NCBI RefSeq assembly: GCF_040939785.1
Contig: NZ_CP162553.1
Coordinates: 62,001-126,000 of the forward strand
Direction of reading: 5' to 3'
DNA from: Bradyrhizobium lupini
Lineage (GTDB): Bacteria; Pseudomonadota; Alphaproteobacteria; Rhizobiales; Xanthobacteraceae
DNA: 64,000 nucleotides
The first letter of the stretch is position 1, and every line of letters begins with the position of its first letter. The notes below the pieces were generated by a model. The model searched no databases and was not told where the DNA came from. It saw nothing but the letters and a program-made list of their open reading frames with translations. Shown piece by piece: positions 53,294-61,654 of this stretch. The translations under genes were made by a program, and so were the position numbers.

Positions 53294-53509
53294 ATGGCTG
53301 ACAAGACAGCTGACAACACCGGGGACAACACACAAAAGGATCCGAAGGATTGGGTTTCCGGCGACGACCCGATGACCGGCGCCCAGGAATCCTACCTCAA
53401 GACCCTCGCCGAGCAGGCGCACAAGCCCCTCCCCAAGAAGGATCTGACCAAGGCAGAGGCGTCAGAGCTGATCGACACGATGCGGCAAAAGGCCGGGCTC
53501 GAGAAGTAG
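53294..53509 (+). CDS. DUF3072 family protein
   Basis: 71 residues: MADKTADNTGDNTQKDPKDW, then the DUF3072 core DDPMTGAQESYLKTLAEQAH and LTKAEASELIDTMRQKAGLE. Soluble and helical. AAAAGGAGAG precedes the ATG by about 6 bases. Under a perfect EcfG promoter, so probably part of the general stress response; the biochemical role is unknown. Confidence 0.85.
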   Translation: MADKTADNTGDNTQKDPKDWVSGDDPMTGAQESYLKTLAEQAHKPLPKKDLTKAEASELIDTMRQKAGLEK

Positions 53510-53737
53510 ACAGCGGGCATGTACGCCCCGCCCCTGCGAGACGGAAGAACATGACTCACCGATGATCAGAAGTGTCGCGGGAAGGTTGCAGGCGTTCGGC
53601 CAACGCTGCATTCACAAACGTTGAGCGCGCTGCATTTCGTCGGGCACAGACAGCGTCGATTGAGCGCACGATCCCGCAATGTCGATTCCACAACTTCAAT
53701 GCCGGGATCGCGGCCTGTCGCTTTGCGAGCCGGGCAC

Positions 53738-53944
53738 TCATCCTGCTTTGCCTTGCTTCACGTCATGTACGATGTCACCGATGGTGCTTCCCACGACAAT
53801 CGCGGCAACAACAGGCCAACCGGCGGCTACCATAAGGATGGCCCCGTAGCGCATGTCTTCGCCGGGCCGTTTGTAACTGTCTCGGCCCGAGAACAGGAGC
53901 ACCGCGATCAGCCAGCCAACTGCGTATCGTCTAAACCATTTCAC
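53738..53944 (-). CDS. Small membrane protein
   Basis: 68 residues with two hydrophobic segments (YAVGWLIAVLLFS and YGAILMVAAGWPVVAAIVVG) joined by a basic loop (GRDSYKRPGEDMR), ending in IGDIVHDVKQGKAG. No named family. Starts at ATG 53944 without an obvious SD. Confidence 0.55.
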   Translation of the reverse strand: MKWFRRYAVGWLIAVLLFSGRDSYKRPGEDMRYGAILMVAAGWPVVAAIVVGSTIGDIVHDVKQGKAG

Positions 53945-54137
53945 GACGAGAGACCTTCGTTTACGGGCATTCGTCGCCTCGAACTCCGTCGTGGTTCATG
54001 ATGTCGGCCGTCCGGCCGCTCGCCGGCAGGCGAAATTTCAGACGATCATGCAAGGCGCGTCAGGCGCCTTGCATGACCTGCTGCCGCTCATTTTCTTGAG
54101 CGCGCTGAGCATCGGCTCCGCGCCGAGCTCAGTTCTG

Positions 54138-54407
54138 TCACTTCGGCAGATCGCGGATTGCCAGCTTGATGACTGTAAGGACAACGAAAGCGGGCGCCCC
54201 GTAAACGATGGCGTTCACGGCCCAAGTGATGGCGACGCCCAAGAAAACGGAACTGCCGACAGCTCCCCAGAAAAGGTAAGCTGCGGATATACCCGGCATC
54301 TCCCATGCCATCACAGGGGTGGAGTAGTCGGTTAGCTGCTCCATGACGAGCAGCACCGTCGAGACGAGGGCCCCGATTGCCAGTGCGACGGTGAGAACGG
54401 ATTTCAT
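54138..54407 (-). CDS. Hypothetical membrane protein with two to three helices
   Basis: 89 residues: MKSVLTVALAIGALVSTVLL, a short extracytoplasmic part (TDYSTPVMAWEMPG), then VFLGVAITWAVNAIVYGAPA and a basic end (VIKLAIRDLPK). It begins five bases after the stop of the gene at 54413, so the two form a small membrane-protein operon of unknown purpose. Confidence 0.55.
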   Translation of the reverse strand: MKSVLTVALAIGALVSTVLLVMEQLTDYSTPVMAWEMPGISAAYLFWGAVGSSVFLGVAITWAVNAIVYGAPAFVVLTVIKLAIRDLPK

Positions 54408-54412
54408 TGTCT

Positions 54413-54613
54413 TCAAAGGCCCAACAGCGCCATCACGATCGGAATCATAAAAAAGGCTGCCAGGCCGAGGAGGCCTCCTACGGCAATCTTCACCCAACGC
54501 CGTTGAATTTTCGGCTCGAGCCATGTCGCCAGTTTGACCCAGAGCGCATACGCCCATCCGGCAACAATCGAGCGGATAAGTGCAAACAGAAGCTCGCCTA
54601 GAATATTGGCCAT
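54413..54613 (-). CDS. Hypothetical membrane protein
   Basis: 66 residues: MANILGELLFALIRSIVAGW, an amphipathic middle (LWVKLATWLEPKIQRRWVKI) and a final helix (VGGLLGLAAFFMIPIVMALL). ATG 54613 is preferred to 54655. First of the two-gene set with 54138..54407. Confidence 0.55.
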   Translation of the reverse strand: MANILGELLFALIRSIVAGWAYALWVKLATWLEPKIQRRWVKIAVGGLLGLAAFFMIPIVMALLGL

Positions 54614-54901
54614 AGCGGTTAGTCGCGTCAGTTCCGCGGGGAGTTCATCTGCCAACGGCTAAACAACCCCGTGTCCCCCGTGAGTGAGGTGGCCCAGTTC
54701 TGCGATTTGCGTCACGTTCTGAGGACCCGGTTAGCGCTGTGGGGCTTCGTGAAGGGCTCGTTTTCTAGCGCTTGAGCAATGCCATCGCCATTCACGGCGC
54801 GCTCGGCGCGGCATCGTGACTGCTGACATCAGGGTGGCAGCAGCGGTGTGCGACGAGCCCCGCGATGCCGCTCAAATCTGCGGTCAACCAAAGGACATGC
54901 C

Positions 54902-55300
54902 ATGAAGTTCGCCTCCACTCGCCTGATCGCTACTGACATCAAAATCATGGTTTCGTTCTACGAAATGGTGACCGGATGTTCCGCCGAATGGCTCGCGCCG
55001 GTGTTCGCCAAGATCGTGACGCCGGGCGCCAACCTCGCAATCGGCGCAGCCGAGCCGGTCACGCTCTGGAAAGAAAACAGTGCCGAGCCCGGCGCGAACC
55101 GCACCGCCGTGATCGAGTTTCAGGTTGAAGACATCGATGCGGATTATCAGCGCCTGAAAGACAAGGTTACGCTGGTGCACGAGTTGAAAACGATGCCATG
55201 GGGCAACAGGACGTTCCAGTTTCGCGACCCCGAAGGCACGGCGGTATCGCTCTTCATGCCGCCGATCGAGCAGGCCGGACACCGCCTCGCGGCGCAATAG
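54902..55300 (+). CDS. VOC (glyoxalase/bleomycin-resistance) superfamily protein
   Basis: 132 residues with two beta-alpha-beta-beta-beta units: MKFASTRLIATDIKIMVSFY, VIEFQVEDIDADYQRLKDKV and TFQFRDPEGTAVSLFMPP. The fold is clear, but the metal-ligand residues are incomplete (no His near residue 5), so it may bind without catalysing. ATG 54902. A weak stem-loop at 55384 may terminate it. Confidence 0.8.
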   Translation: MKFASTRLIATDIKIMVSFYEMVTGCSAEWLAPVFAKIVTPGANLAIGAAEPVTLWKENSAEPGANRTAVIEFQVEDIDADYQRLKDKVTLVHELKTMPWGNRTFQFRDPEGTAVSLFMPPIEQAGHRLAAQ

Positions 55301-55383
55301 GTCGCGGCAGCAGACCGCCCCGCACACACAGCCAATGGCGCGTGTGCGGCACTGGATTTTCGGTGAGAGTGCATTGAAATTTC

Positions 55384-55412
55384 GCCGGCTGATTTACTTC
55401 ATCAGCCGGCTT
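55384..55412 (+). terminator. Possible terminator after the VOC gene
   Basis: GCCGGCTGAT (55384-55393) and ATCAGCCGGC (55401-55410) pair perfectly around 7 bases, but only TT follows. Confidence 0.45.
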
Positions 55413-55528
55413 CACCCTCATGCACATGTGCACCCGCCCCCTGCCCCTCCCCGGATTTTCCTGCTATCTCCTACTCCCTTCGGCTCGGCCGAACCAAAAA
55501 CCCTCCATCCACCCAGGGAGCAACAACC

Positions 55529-55981
55529 ATGCGATACCTCCACACCATGCTGCGCGTGCGCAATCTCGATGTCGCGCTGAAGTTTTACCAGGATGCGCTG
55601 GGGCTGAAGGAGGTTCGGCGGATCGAGAACGACAAGGGGCGTTTCACGCTGGTGTTCCTGTGCTCGTCGGACGATCTCGAGGCGCTGAAGAAGCAGCCGC
55701 AGACGCGCGGCGCGCCGCTGGTCGAGCTCACCTGGAATTGGGACGAGGAAAGATACGGCGAGGATCGCTTCTTCGGCCATCTCGCCTATGAAGTCGACGA
55801 CATCTACGCGACCTGCGAGAAGCTGATGAAGGCCGACGTCACCATCAACCGTCCGCCGCGCGACGGCAACATGGCCTTCGTCCGCTCGCCGGATTTGCAC
55901 TCGATCGAGCTGTTGCAGAAGGGCGATCCGAAGCCGCCGCAGGAGCCGTGGTCGTCGATGCCCAACATCGGCCATTGGTAG
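55529..55981 (+). CDS. gloA: Lactoylglutathione lyase (glyoxalase I)
   Basis: 150 residues. MRYLHTMLRVRNLDVALKFY begins the first half; the metal ligands fit His5 (YLHTM), Glu in LVELTWNWD, His in FFGHLAYEVDD and Glu in HSIELLQKG. It converts the methylglyoxal-glutathione hemithioacetal to S-lactoylglutathione. Full length for the bacterial Ni-type enzyme. An EcfG promoter for the next small gene starts 12 bases after its stop. Confidence 0.93.
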   Translation: MRYLHTMLRVRNLDVALKFYQDALGLKEVRRIENDKGRFTLVFLCSSDDLEALKKQPQTRGAPLVELTWNWDEERYGEDRFFGHLAYEVDDIYATCEKLMKADVTINRPPRDGNMAFVRSPDLHSIELLQKGDPKPPQEPWSSMPNIGHW

Positions 55982-55992
55982 GCCTTTTTGCC

Positions 55993-56017
55993 GGAACCAG
56001 CCCCCCTCCTAAGCGTT
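55993..56017 (+). promoter_or_regulatory. EcfG promoter before a 26-residue membrane peptide
   Basis: Exact GGAAC (55993-55997), 16 bases, CGTT (56014-56017). A start near 56024 leaves about 27 bases with GGAGGAGGAC before ATG 56051. Confidence 0.7.
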
Positions 56018-56050
56018 CTCTCTTCGACAATGCAATTGGAGGAGGACGCG

Positions 56051-56131
56051 ATGGGACGCGGAATTTTGTTGTGGATGCTGGGCGTGCCGATCCCGGTGAT
56101 CATCTTGCTGTGGCTGTTCTTCGGCCGCTGA
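56051..56131 (+). CDS. 26-residue hydrophobic microprotein
   Basis: MGRGILLWMLGVPIPVIILL and six more residues, one membrane helix with a PIP kink. The GRGILLWxLGxPIPxIILL pattern is one I have seen in small proteins across proteobacteria. It has a near-ideal GGAGGAGG ribosome site, its own EcfG promoter and its own terminator (56160), so it is very likely expressed. Too short for routine gene finders. Confidence 0.7.
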   Translation: MGRGILLWMLGVPIPVIILLWLFFGR

Positions 56132-56159
56132 TCGCCTGACCAGGCTTTGCCTTGCAACG

Positions 56160-56186
56160 AAAGCTCCGCCTCGGGCGGAGCTTTTG
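56160..56186 (+). terminator. Intrinsic terminator after the microprotein
   Basis: AAAGCTCCGCC (56160-56170) and GGGCGGAGCTTTT with a loop of 2-4 bases, ending in TTTT. Confidence 0.8.
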
Positions 56187-56273
56187 CATGCGAGGATCGG
56201 CGCAATCGCGCGTCGCCCGCCGCAGTGGATTCCGCTATCACCTGCGCCGAAAGAAACGCCTGGGGAGGATGAC

Positions 56274-56912
56274 GTGCCGGACCAAAAGCTGACGATCTGG
56301 GGCCGCGCCAATTCGGTCAACGTGCAGAAGGTGCTGTGGTGCCTCGCCGAGCTCGGCCTGGCTTACGAGCGCATCGACGCCGGCATGGCGTTCGGCAAGA
56401 CCCGCGAGGCCGACTATCTCGCGATGAACCCCAATGCGCGGATCCCGACGCTGGTTGAGGGCGACTTCACGCTGTGGGAATCCAATTCGATCATGCGCTA
56501 TTTCTGCCTCGCGCATGGGCGCGGCACGCCGATCTATCCCGAGGCGCCGAGGCTGCGCGCCAGCGTCGACCGCTGGCTCGACTGGACGCTGTCGATGGTG
56601 CAGCCGGTCGACCGCCCGGTGTTCTGGGGCATCGTGCGCACGCCGCCCGCCGAGCGCGAGATGATCCAGGTGCAAAAGGATGCCGATGCCGCCGCCGAGG
56701 TCTGGGCCATCGCGGACCGCCTGCTCTCCACGCGTCCGTTCATGGACGGCGATGCGTTCACGCTCGCCGACATCGCGGTTGGCGCCTATGCGCGGCGCTG
56801 GCTCGGCGTCGAGGGCATCACCCGGCCCGCGCAGCCGCATCTGACGCGCTGGCTCGCCGAACTCGGCAAACGGCCCGGTTTTGCGCAATTTGTGGCACCG
56901 CCGATGTCGTGA
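56274..56912 (+). CDS. Glutathione S-transferase family protein
   Basis: 212 residues. The N-terminal thioredoxin-like domain has LTIWGRANSVNVQKVLWCLA with the catalytic serine region, NPNARIPTLVEGDFTLWESN (cis-proline and glutathione-binding ES), and the C-terminal helical domain has FTLADIAVGAYARRWLG. GTG 56274 was chosen with GGGGAGGAT directly upstream; the longer frame from 56184 has no support. Substrate unknown. Confidence 0.88.
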   Translation: MPDQKLTIWGRANSVNVQKVLWCLAELGLAYERIDAGMAFGKTREADYLAMNPNARIPTLVEGDFTLWESNSIMRYFCLAHGRGTPIYPEAPRLRASVDRWLDWTLSMVQPVDRPVFWGIVRTPPAEREMIQVQKDADAAAEVWAIADRLLSTRPFMDGDAFTLADIAVGAYARRWLGVEGITRPAQPHLTRWLAELGKRPGFAQFVAPPMS

Positions 56913-57021
56913 GCGGTGGCGCGGCTTAAAGTCCGTTACGAGCACGATGAATCGGCATTTTGCCGCGCGGCGCCGGGAGATGGCGGCTACTGTGCATGGG
57001 GTTGTTTTCGCGTTTTTTTGT

Positions 57022-57189
57022 TTAGGGCCAGCCGCGCTCGAACAGCAGCACGCAGAAAATCAGCACGAGCGTGACCGCCGCGGTGCCCAGCCGCGCAGTC
57101 CAGCTCAGGCCGCGGCCGACCCACCACAGCAGCGCGCAATACATCACGAACGGGACGATGATCTCGGGCCGCATGATGTCCGGCGGCAT
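57022..57189 (-). CDS. Small membrane protein
   Basis: 55 residues, MPPDIMRPEIIVPFVMYCAL then LLWWVGRGLSWTARLGTAAV and a second helix VTLVLIFCVLLFERGWP. Two-helix hairpin. It starts six bases after the stop of 57196..57441 on the same strand, so they are likely co-transcribed. No family recognised. Confidence 0.55.
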   Translation of the reverse strand: MPPDIMRPEIIVPFVMYCALLWWVGRGLSWTARLGTAAVTLVLIFCVLLFERGWP

Positions 57190-57195
57190 GGGGGC

Positions 57196-57441
57196 TCAGC
57201 GCCTGACCGTGGTCTCGACGCTGATCGAGCCGCCGATCTTGACGCAGGTGCCGGTGCTCTCGACCAGATGGAAGCCGCGGCCATAGGCGGCGCAGGAGCC
57301 CGCTTTCGCGCTCCCGCCGGCACCGTTCAGCGGCAAGGCCTTGCCGGCCTGTGGGCGCTCCGGAGGCGGCAGACGCAAGGCTTCCGCCGCGGCCGCGGCC
57401 GTCGTCAGCAACGAGATCAGGATGAGGAGCGGCGCACGCAT
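57196..57441 (-). CDS. Small secreted protein with a porin-like motif
   Basis: 81 residues. Signal peptide MRAPLLILISLLTTAAAAAEA, a proline-rich spacer (LRLPPPERPQAGKALPL), then SCAAYGRGFHLVESTGTCVK and IGGSISVETTVRR. The CxxYGxGF..(S/D)TCxKIGG block is the N-terminal signature of rhizobial (Omp2-type) porins, yet no barrel follows. It may be a porin fragment or an outer-membrane-associated microprotein. Confidence 0.6.
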   Translation of the reverse strand: MRAPLLILISLLTTAAAAAEALRLPPPERPQAGKALPLNGAGGSAKAGSCAAYGRGFHLVESTGTCVKIGGSISVETTVRR

Positions 57442-57499
57442 GCAGGCCGTTCTAGCCCGGACCGGCGTCGCGCGCCATCGGGGTCGCTTTGCCCGGGGA

Positions 57500-57754
57500 T
57501 CAGATGAACTTGATGCCGGCCGATTTGCCGCGGCGCCACACCACCTGGCAGCTCCGCCCGGTCCGCGCATCGCGCGCGAACGCCATCCGGATCACGCCCG
57601 GGAGCTGGCTCGCATCCTCGTCCAGCGTGATCTTGGCGCCCGTGGCGGAGATGTCCTGGACCAGGCATTGCCGCGCTGCGAATCCGCCGTCGAGCGTGAT
57701 CCAGGCATGCTGCGACAGCGACTTGCGGGCTGCGCGCTTCTTGGGCGGTGGCAT
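57500..57754 (-). CDS. PilZ-domain protein, short form
   Basis: 84 residues. The PilZ core shows CLVQDISATGAKI (the DxSxxG motif) and VVWRRGKSAGIKF at the end. The RxxxR motif that grips cyclic di-GMP is not clear: only RAARK is present in the basic N-terminus (MPPPKKRAARKSL). It may bind c-di-GMP weakly or not at all. Single gene on its strand near tRNA-Glu. Confidence 0.82.
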   Translation of the reverse strand: MPPPKKRAARKSLSQHAWITLDGGFAARQCLVQDISATGAKITLDEDASQLPGVIRMAFARDARTGRSCQVVWRRGKSAGIKFI

Positions 57755-57978
57755 CGGCTTAAATTCTCCCAGTCCAGCGCTAGCTCAGGGAACCTAAGAA
57801 ACCGTTGAATTCGGCCGACCGATCCTTGGGTGGGATGCTATCCACCGGTGCCAAAAGACCGTTCCCGAACGGCTTGCCCAGGGCGCCAAAGGCCATTATA
57901 GGTTCGCCCGCTGCAGCCGCCGGGCATGACTCGGGCGGCCAGCGGCCGTGCCGCGAAAAGCGGCGGGGCCCTGGGTTT

Positions 57979-58053
57979 GCTCCCTTCGTCTATCGGTTAG
58001 GACGCCACCCTTTCACGGTGGAGAGAGCGGTTCGATTCCGCTAGGGAGCGCCA
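57979..58053 (+). tRNA. tRNA-Glu (TTC anticodon)
   Basis: 75 bases with encoded CCA. Acceptor GCTCCCT pairs with AGGGAGC, the anticodon stem CCACC/GGTGG encloses CTTTCAC (anticodon TTC), T arm AGCGG-TTCGATT-CCGCT. Complete structure. Confidence 0.95.
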
Positions 58054-58152
58054 TCATCCGCCGTTGGATGACAGGGCGAAATCTGCCGCCCCGCATGAAC
58101 CTCCCCGCCCCTCGCCTCCGACCAAGGTCCAGATGGAACTGGATGCAGGCCG

Positions 58153-58800
58153 ATGGCGCAGCACAAATCTCCCTCGGACGACCAGGCCGGGATTGCCTCG
58201 CCGACGCCTCCGCCATGGATCCACCGCACGGCAGCCTACGTGCCGGAGCGGCGCGCCAGAATGCTGGAGCACATGGCGCGCGCCAGGTCGCTGCCTCGGG
58301 CAACGCCTGCGTTGGAGCCGTCGCATACGGCCGGCACGAACATTCTCGGGGACGCCTGCGGCTACGCCGTCCTGTTCGGCATCATCGCGCTGCTGTTTCA
58401 GTCGCGCGTTCCTCTCTACCTCGGCGCCTTTCTCTTCTTCACCGATGGCGAGCGCATCGAACTCGCTCTTGCAAAGATCGGCATCCGTCTCGAGCTTGGT
58501 ACGATCGGGCCCGACATCATCAAGGGCTTCGTATCCCTGTTCGGATGGTTCGCGCTGCTGGCATCGCTGAAAGCGTCCGTCCCCGCCTGGCTCGCGACAT
58601 GGATGCTTCCAGACACATCGTGGTCCTTGCTCGCCGGAATCGCTCTTTTGTTCGCCATCGTCGAAGCATTCGCAACGCGCGCGATGCAGCATGCATTGCC
58701 GTGGTTCGGATTTGAGAGGCGACCGAGCGGCCTGGCCTGCGCGACGATCAAGCTCGCTATGGCCCTTGGCGTGCTGGCTCTGCTGGTGCTGCTCGGATGA
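58153..58800 (+). CDS. Hypothetical membrane protein next to tRNA-Glu
   Basis: 215 residues with a polar N-terminal 60 residues (HRTAAYVPERRARMLEHMAR) and about four helices: YAVLFGIIALLFQSRVPLYL, FVSLFGWFALLASLKASVPA, SWSLLAGIALLFAIVEAFAT and LAMALGVLALLVLLG. No motif I can assign. It begins 99 bases after tRNA-Glu, but I see no integrase or direct repeat that would mark an island. Confidence 0.65.
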   Translation: MAQHKSPSDDQAGIASPTPPPWIHRTAAYVPERRARMLEHMARARSLPRATPALEPSHTAGTNILGDACGYAVLFGIIALLFQSRVPLYLGAFLFFTDGERIELALAKIGIRLELGTIGPDIIKGFVSLFGWFALLASLKASVPAWLATWMLPDTSWSLLAGIALLFAIVEAFATRAMQHALPWFGFERRPSGLACATIKLAMALGVLALLVLLG

Positions 58801-58965
58801 CGCGATCGTGAGGTCACGGGCCTGACAATCGCGGCGCTATGCCGCCCGCCCCGATCTGCGCATTTACCGGAAATTTACCCCTGCTCGTGAGCGCCGGTAT
58901 CATTTGCTTAGAATTTGATTGCTACCGTGGAATTACGGAAAACCTCCGAAACACGATTGGCGCCC

Positions 58966-59592
58966 ATGTCCGTCGCAGAGTTCCTCAGACAGCGTGCCGT
59001 GCATGTCACCGTGAGTGGCAGCTACTCGCTGCCGCGTTGGTACGATTGCGAGGGCAAGCTCCGTACCTTCGCCTGCCGCACCAGCCGCGTTTCACCGTTC
59101 CGCATGATGGTCGACGTTCCCGTAGTCGGAAAGGTCGGCGAGCGCGTGACCTCCTACTTCCAGGATTTTGGCGAATTCCAATGCACCATCAGCGCGACGC
59201 TGAAATCGGGCTTCCTGATGGAGCTCGACATGACGCGGGCCCGGCGCGCCTGGATGTCGGAAAAGCTGACCTGGCTCGAGAAGAAGCAAAAGGACGCCAG
59301 CGTCCAGGAGCTGCGGAATGACGCGCGCTTCGTTCCGCAGGTCGCGCACACCTTCCTGACGCTCGCCGACGGCAGCACCCATGCCTGCTTCATCATCGAC
59401 GTCTCCACGGCCGGTGTCGCGATATCCTGCGAATACGATCCGCCAGTGGGAACCCCGCTTGCGGTCGGCGCTTGCGTCGGGCGCGTGATCCGCAAATTCG
59501 AAAACGGCTTTGCTGTCAAATTCGCCGAAAAGCAGTCGCGGGACGACGTCGTCCGGCTGATCGTCCGCACGGCCATGCTGCAATCGGCCTGA
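58966..59592 (+). CDS. PilZ-domain protein with N-terminal extension
   Basis: 208 residues. The C-terminal PilZ domain (about 115-200) carries RNDARFVPQ (RxxxR) and IIDVSTAGVAISC (DxSxxG), the two motifs for cyclic-di-GMP binding. The N-terminal 110 residues form a related beta-rich YcgR-N-like half (YSLPRWYDCEGKLRTFACRT, DVPVVGKVGERVTSYFQDFG). Two degenerate PilZ halves are common in rhizobia. ATG 58966 is used; a frame open to 58915 would add 17 residues. Confidence 0.85.
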   Translation: MSVAEFLRQRAVHVTVSGSYSLPRWYDCEGKLRTFACRTSRVSPFRMMVDVPVVGKVGERVTSYFQDFGEFQCTISATLKSGFLMELDMTRARRAWMSEKLTWLEKKQKDASVQELRNDARFVPQVAHTFLTLADGSTHACFIIDVSTAGVAISCEYDPPVGTPLAVGACVGRVIRKFENGFAVKFAEKQSRDDVVRLIVRTAMLQSA

Positions 59593-59696
59593 TCCTCCGG
59601 CCGCGCTGCCCTATCGCAGCCCTATTTCGAGATAAGCTTTTGAAGGTCCGCGCCTCGTTCCGGACGTCATTTGCAGACTTGCGATCGGGGGACCGA

Positions 59697-59969
59697 ATGG
59701 CAGTCGAGAAAATTACAGTCGATAAGGTCAGAGTCGACAAGATCACCTGGGACAGGGTCGGCCGGGTCACCGAGCCCGGACGCTACATGTACACGTTCGG
59801 CTGGCTCACCATCACCGCCGACGATCTCGATATCTGGAAGCAATACCCGCAGGCCGCGTTCACGCTGATGGCGCAGCATTCCGAGCCGGACGCGTCCACC
59901 GGCGAGGAGTTCCATCTCGGCGCCTTCGACGTCGCGCCCGACGCGCCGCCGCCGCTCACCACGCATTGA
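59697..59969 (+). CDS. Small hypothetical protein
   Basis: 90 residues, MAVEKITVDKVRVDKITWDR, VTEPGRYMYTFGWLTITADD, LDIWKQYPQAAFTLMAQHSE. A small beta-rich soluble protein with aromatic core residues; the form recurs in Bradyrhizobium. Preceded by CGGGGGACCGA as a weak ribosome site. Function unknown. Confidence 0.6.
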   Translation: MAVEKITVDKVRVDKITWDRVGRVTEPGRYMYTFGWLTITADDLDIWKQYPQAAFTLMAQHSEPDASTGEEFHLGAFDVAPDAPPPLTTH

Positions 59970-60059
59970 GACAGTCAAAGCGGGCTACGATCGGCAGCCA
60001 GCCGCCGCGGCAGGGCGCGTGGCGGGAACGCGTGGCACGCCCGTTGCTTTATCATTGCC

Positions 60060-60209
60060 ATGACTCACATCCCCGCCTTCGATCAGGCCTTTCTGCTGTT
60101 GCTCATCGTGCTCTGCCTTGGTACGTGCCTTATCCGCGCCTTCTGGGAGGTGGAGCAACTCCGGGGCCGGCGCACCGCGTCCCCATCCCGCGCGATCAAG
60201 CGTGACTAG
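60060..60209 (+). CDS. Small membrane protein
   Basis: 49 residues: MTHIPAFDQAFLLLLIVLCL, TCLIRAFWEVEQLRGRRTAS and a basic tail. One helix then an amphipathic part. No SD is obvious; the codon use is consistent with its neighbours. Confidence 0.4.
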   Translation: MTHIPAFDQAFLLLLIVLCLGTCLIRAFWEVEQLRGRRTASPSRAIKRD

Positions 60210-60539
60210 ACCGGCTCGGCCGGCCGTGCGTAGCCCGGACGGGGCAATCCCGGCTCTGGACTTGCCGCGGCGACACGTGCATCGTCAATCGAAGAAACCT
60301 GCACATTGCCTTGATCTGACTTACCAATCGCGATCCGATGACGGGCTCGCGACCGTTGTCATGGGATGACGAGGTGGTTCTGTCATGCAATTGATTGCGC
60401 TCGTTATTCTGCACCTCGGCGACTGTCCTGATGAACGCAGGCTGTCACGCTTGTTAAGAGACGCGACAGCAAGCGCATGACACAAGGTCGCATCAGGGAA
60501 TGTAGATAAGCGGATCAAGGGAACCTATTTTCGACGCCG
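60210..60539. other. Gene-free stretch before the PrsW-type gene
   Basis: 330 bases. I find no convincing frame, terminator or promoter pair. A loose inverted repeat GCTGTC..GACAGC spans 60440-60472. Confidence 0.4.
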
Positions 60540-61580
60540 ATGTACCTGATTGAAGCGTTACCCACCGTCATCGGAACGGCCGCCATTGCCCCGGCGCTGC
60601 TGATGCTGTGGCTCGTCATTGCCGCCGAGGAACGCCCCGGACCGCCGGCCCAGGTCTGGACCGCTTTCCTGCTCGGCGCGGCCAGCATTTCGCTGCTGGG
60701 CCTGGCCCGCGCCCCTTTCGCCAAGATGGTTGCGGCCCCGGACAACCCGTGGGCGGCACTGGCCATGCATTCGATCTTCGGCGTCGCGCTGCCGGAGGAA
60801 GCGGTCAAGGTGATCGCGATCGTGCTGGTCGCCTCGACCAAGCGGCGGACCTTCGCCAATCCGATGGACACTGTGGTCTATGGCGCTGCCGTCGGCCTGG
60901 GCTTCGCCGCCTACGAGAACCTTGCCTATCTCGTCCAGCACGCCGAAATGTGGCGCTCGCTGGCCGCCTTGCGCAGCGTGCTGACCGTGCCGTTCCACGG
61001 CGCGCTCGGTATTATCGCCGGCGCCTATCTGACCATCGCGCGCGCCGGCACGGCGCTGGGTGCCAACCGCCATCATCGCGACTGGGCTCGTCTCTCCAGC
61101 CGGCTGCTGATCTTCGCAGGTCCGCTCGCCCTGCATTCGGCCTTCGACTTCCCCCTGCTCACGCTTCAGCGCATGCCGGATCTCGATCCGGCGCTGCGGA
61201 TGTGGTTGGGCGGCGCGAGCCTGCTGATCGGCTTCAGCTCGATCGCCTTCGCTATCCGCCTGGTACGGCGCGTCGCGCGCCATCACGCGCCCCGAACCGA
61301 CGTCGCGCGCGAGCGCCTCAGCCAGCTCCGCCGGATGTGGGCGCTGCTGCTTGCCGGTGGCGGCGTCGGCTTTCTCGGGCTCGCCTTCGTGCTGACCTCG
61401 ATCCATCACTGGCTCATCAATCCCGAGCGCAATCTGACGCTGGCCCTGATCCCGATCGGCCTGGTCTCGATCCTGCTCGGCCTCGCACTTCTGATCGTCA
61501 CGACCGCGATCTATGTTCTCGGCCGCAACCGCATCCGCACCAGCGGCGAAGGTTTTTCGTCGGCGCACGGCGGCGGCTGA
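60540..61580 (+). CDS. PrsW family intramembrane glutamic-type protease
   Basis: 346 residues, eight to ten helices. The catalytic features of PrsW are present: LPEEAVKVIAIVLVAS (EExxK), GLGFAAYENLAYLVQ (FxxxEN), and two conserved histidines in VLTVPFHGALGIIAGAYL and LHSAFDF. PrsW in Bacillus starts anti-sigma factor RsiW cleavage; in alphaproteobacteria the target is unknown. Starts at ATG 60540, near no regulatory gene. Confidence 0.88.
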   Translation: MYLIEALPTVIGTAAIAPALLMLWLVIAAEERPGPPAQVWTAFLLGAASISLLGLARAPFAKMVAAPDNPWAALAMHSIFGVALPEEAVKVIAIVLVASTKRRTFANPMDTVVYGAAVGLGFAAYENLAYLVQHAEMWRSLAALRSVLTVPFHGALGIIAGAYLTIARAGTALGANRHHRDWARLSSRLLIFAGPLALHSAFDFPLLTLQRMPDLDPALRMWLGGASLLIGFSSIAFAIRLVRRVARHHAPRTDVARERLSQLRRMWALLLAGGGVGFLGLAFVLTSIHHWLINPERNLTLALIPIGLVSILLGLALLIVTTAIYVLGRNRIRTSGEGFSSAHGGG

Positions 61581-61654
61581 GCCGCGGGATGGCAAGCGCG
61601 GTGTGCACGTACTAGACTAGCTTGAGGACACACCTCTCGATCCGGAGCCTGCCC

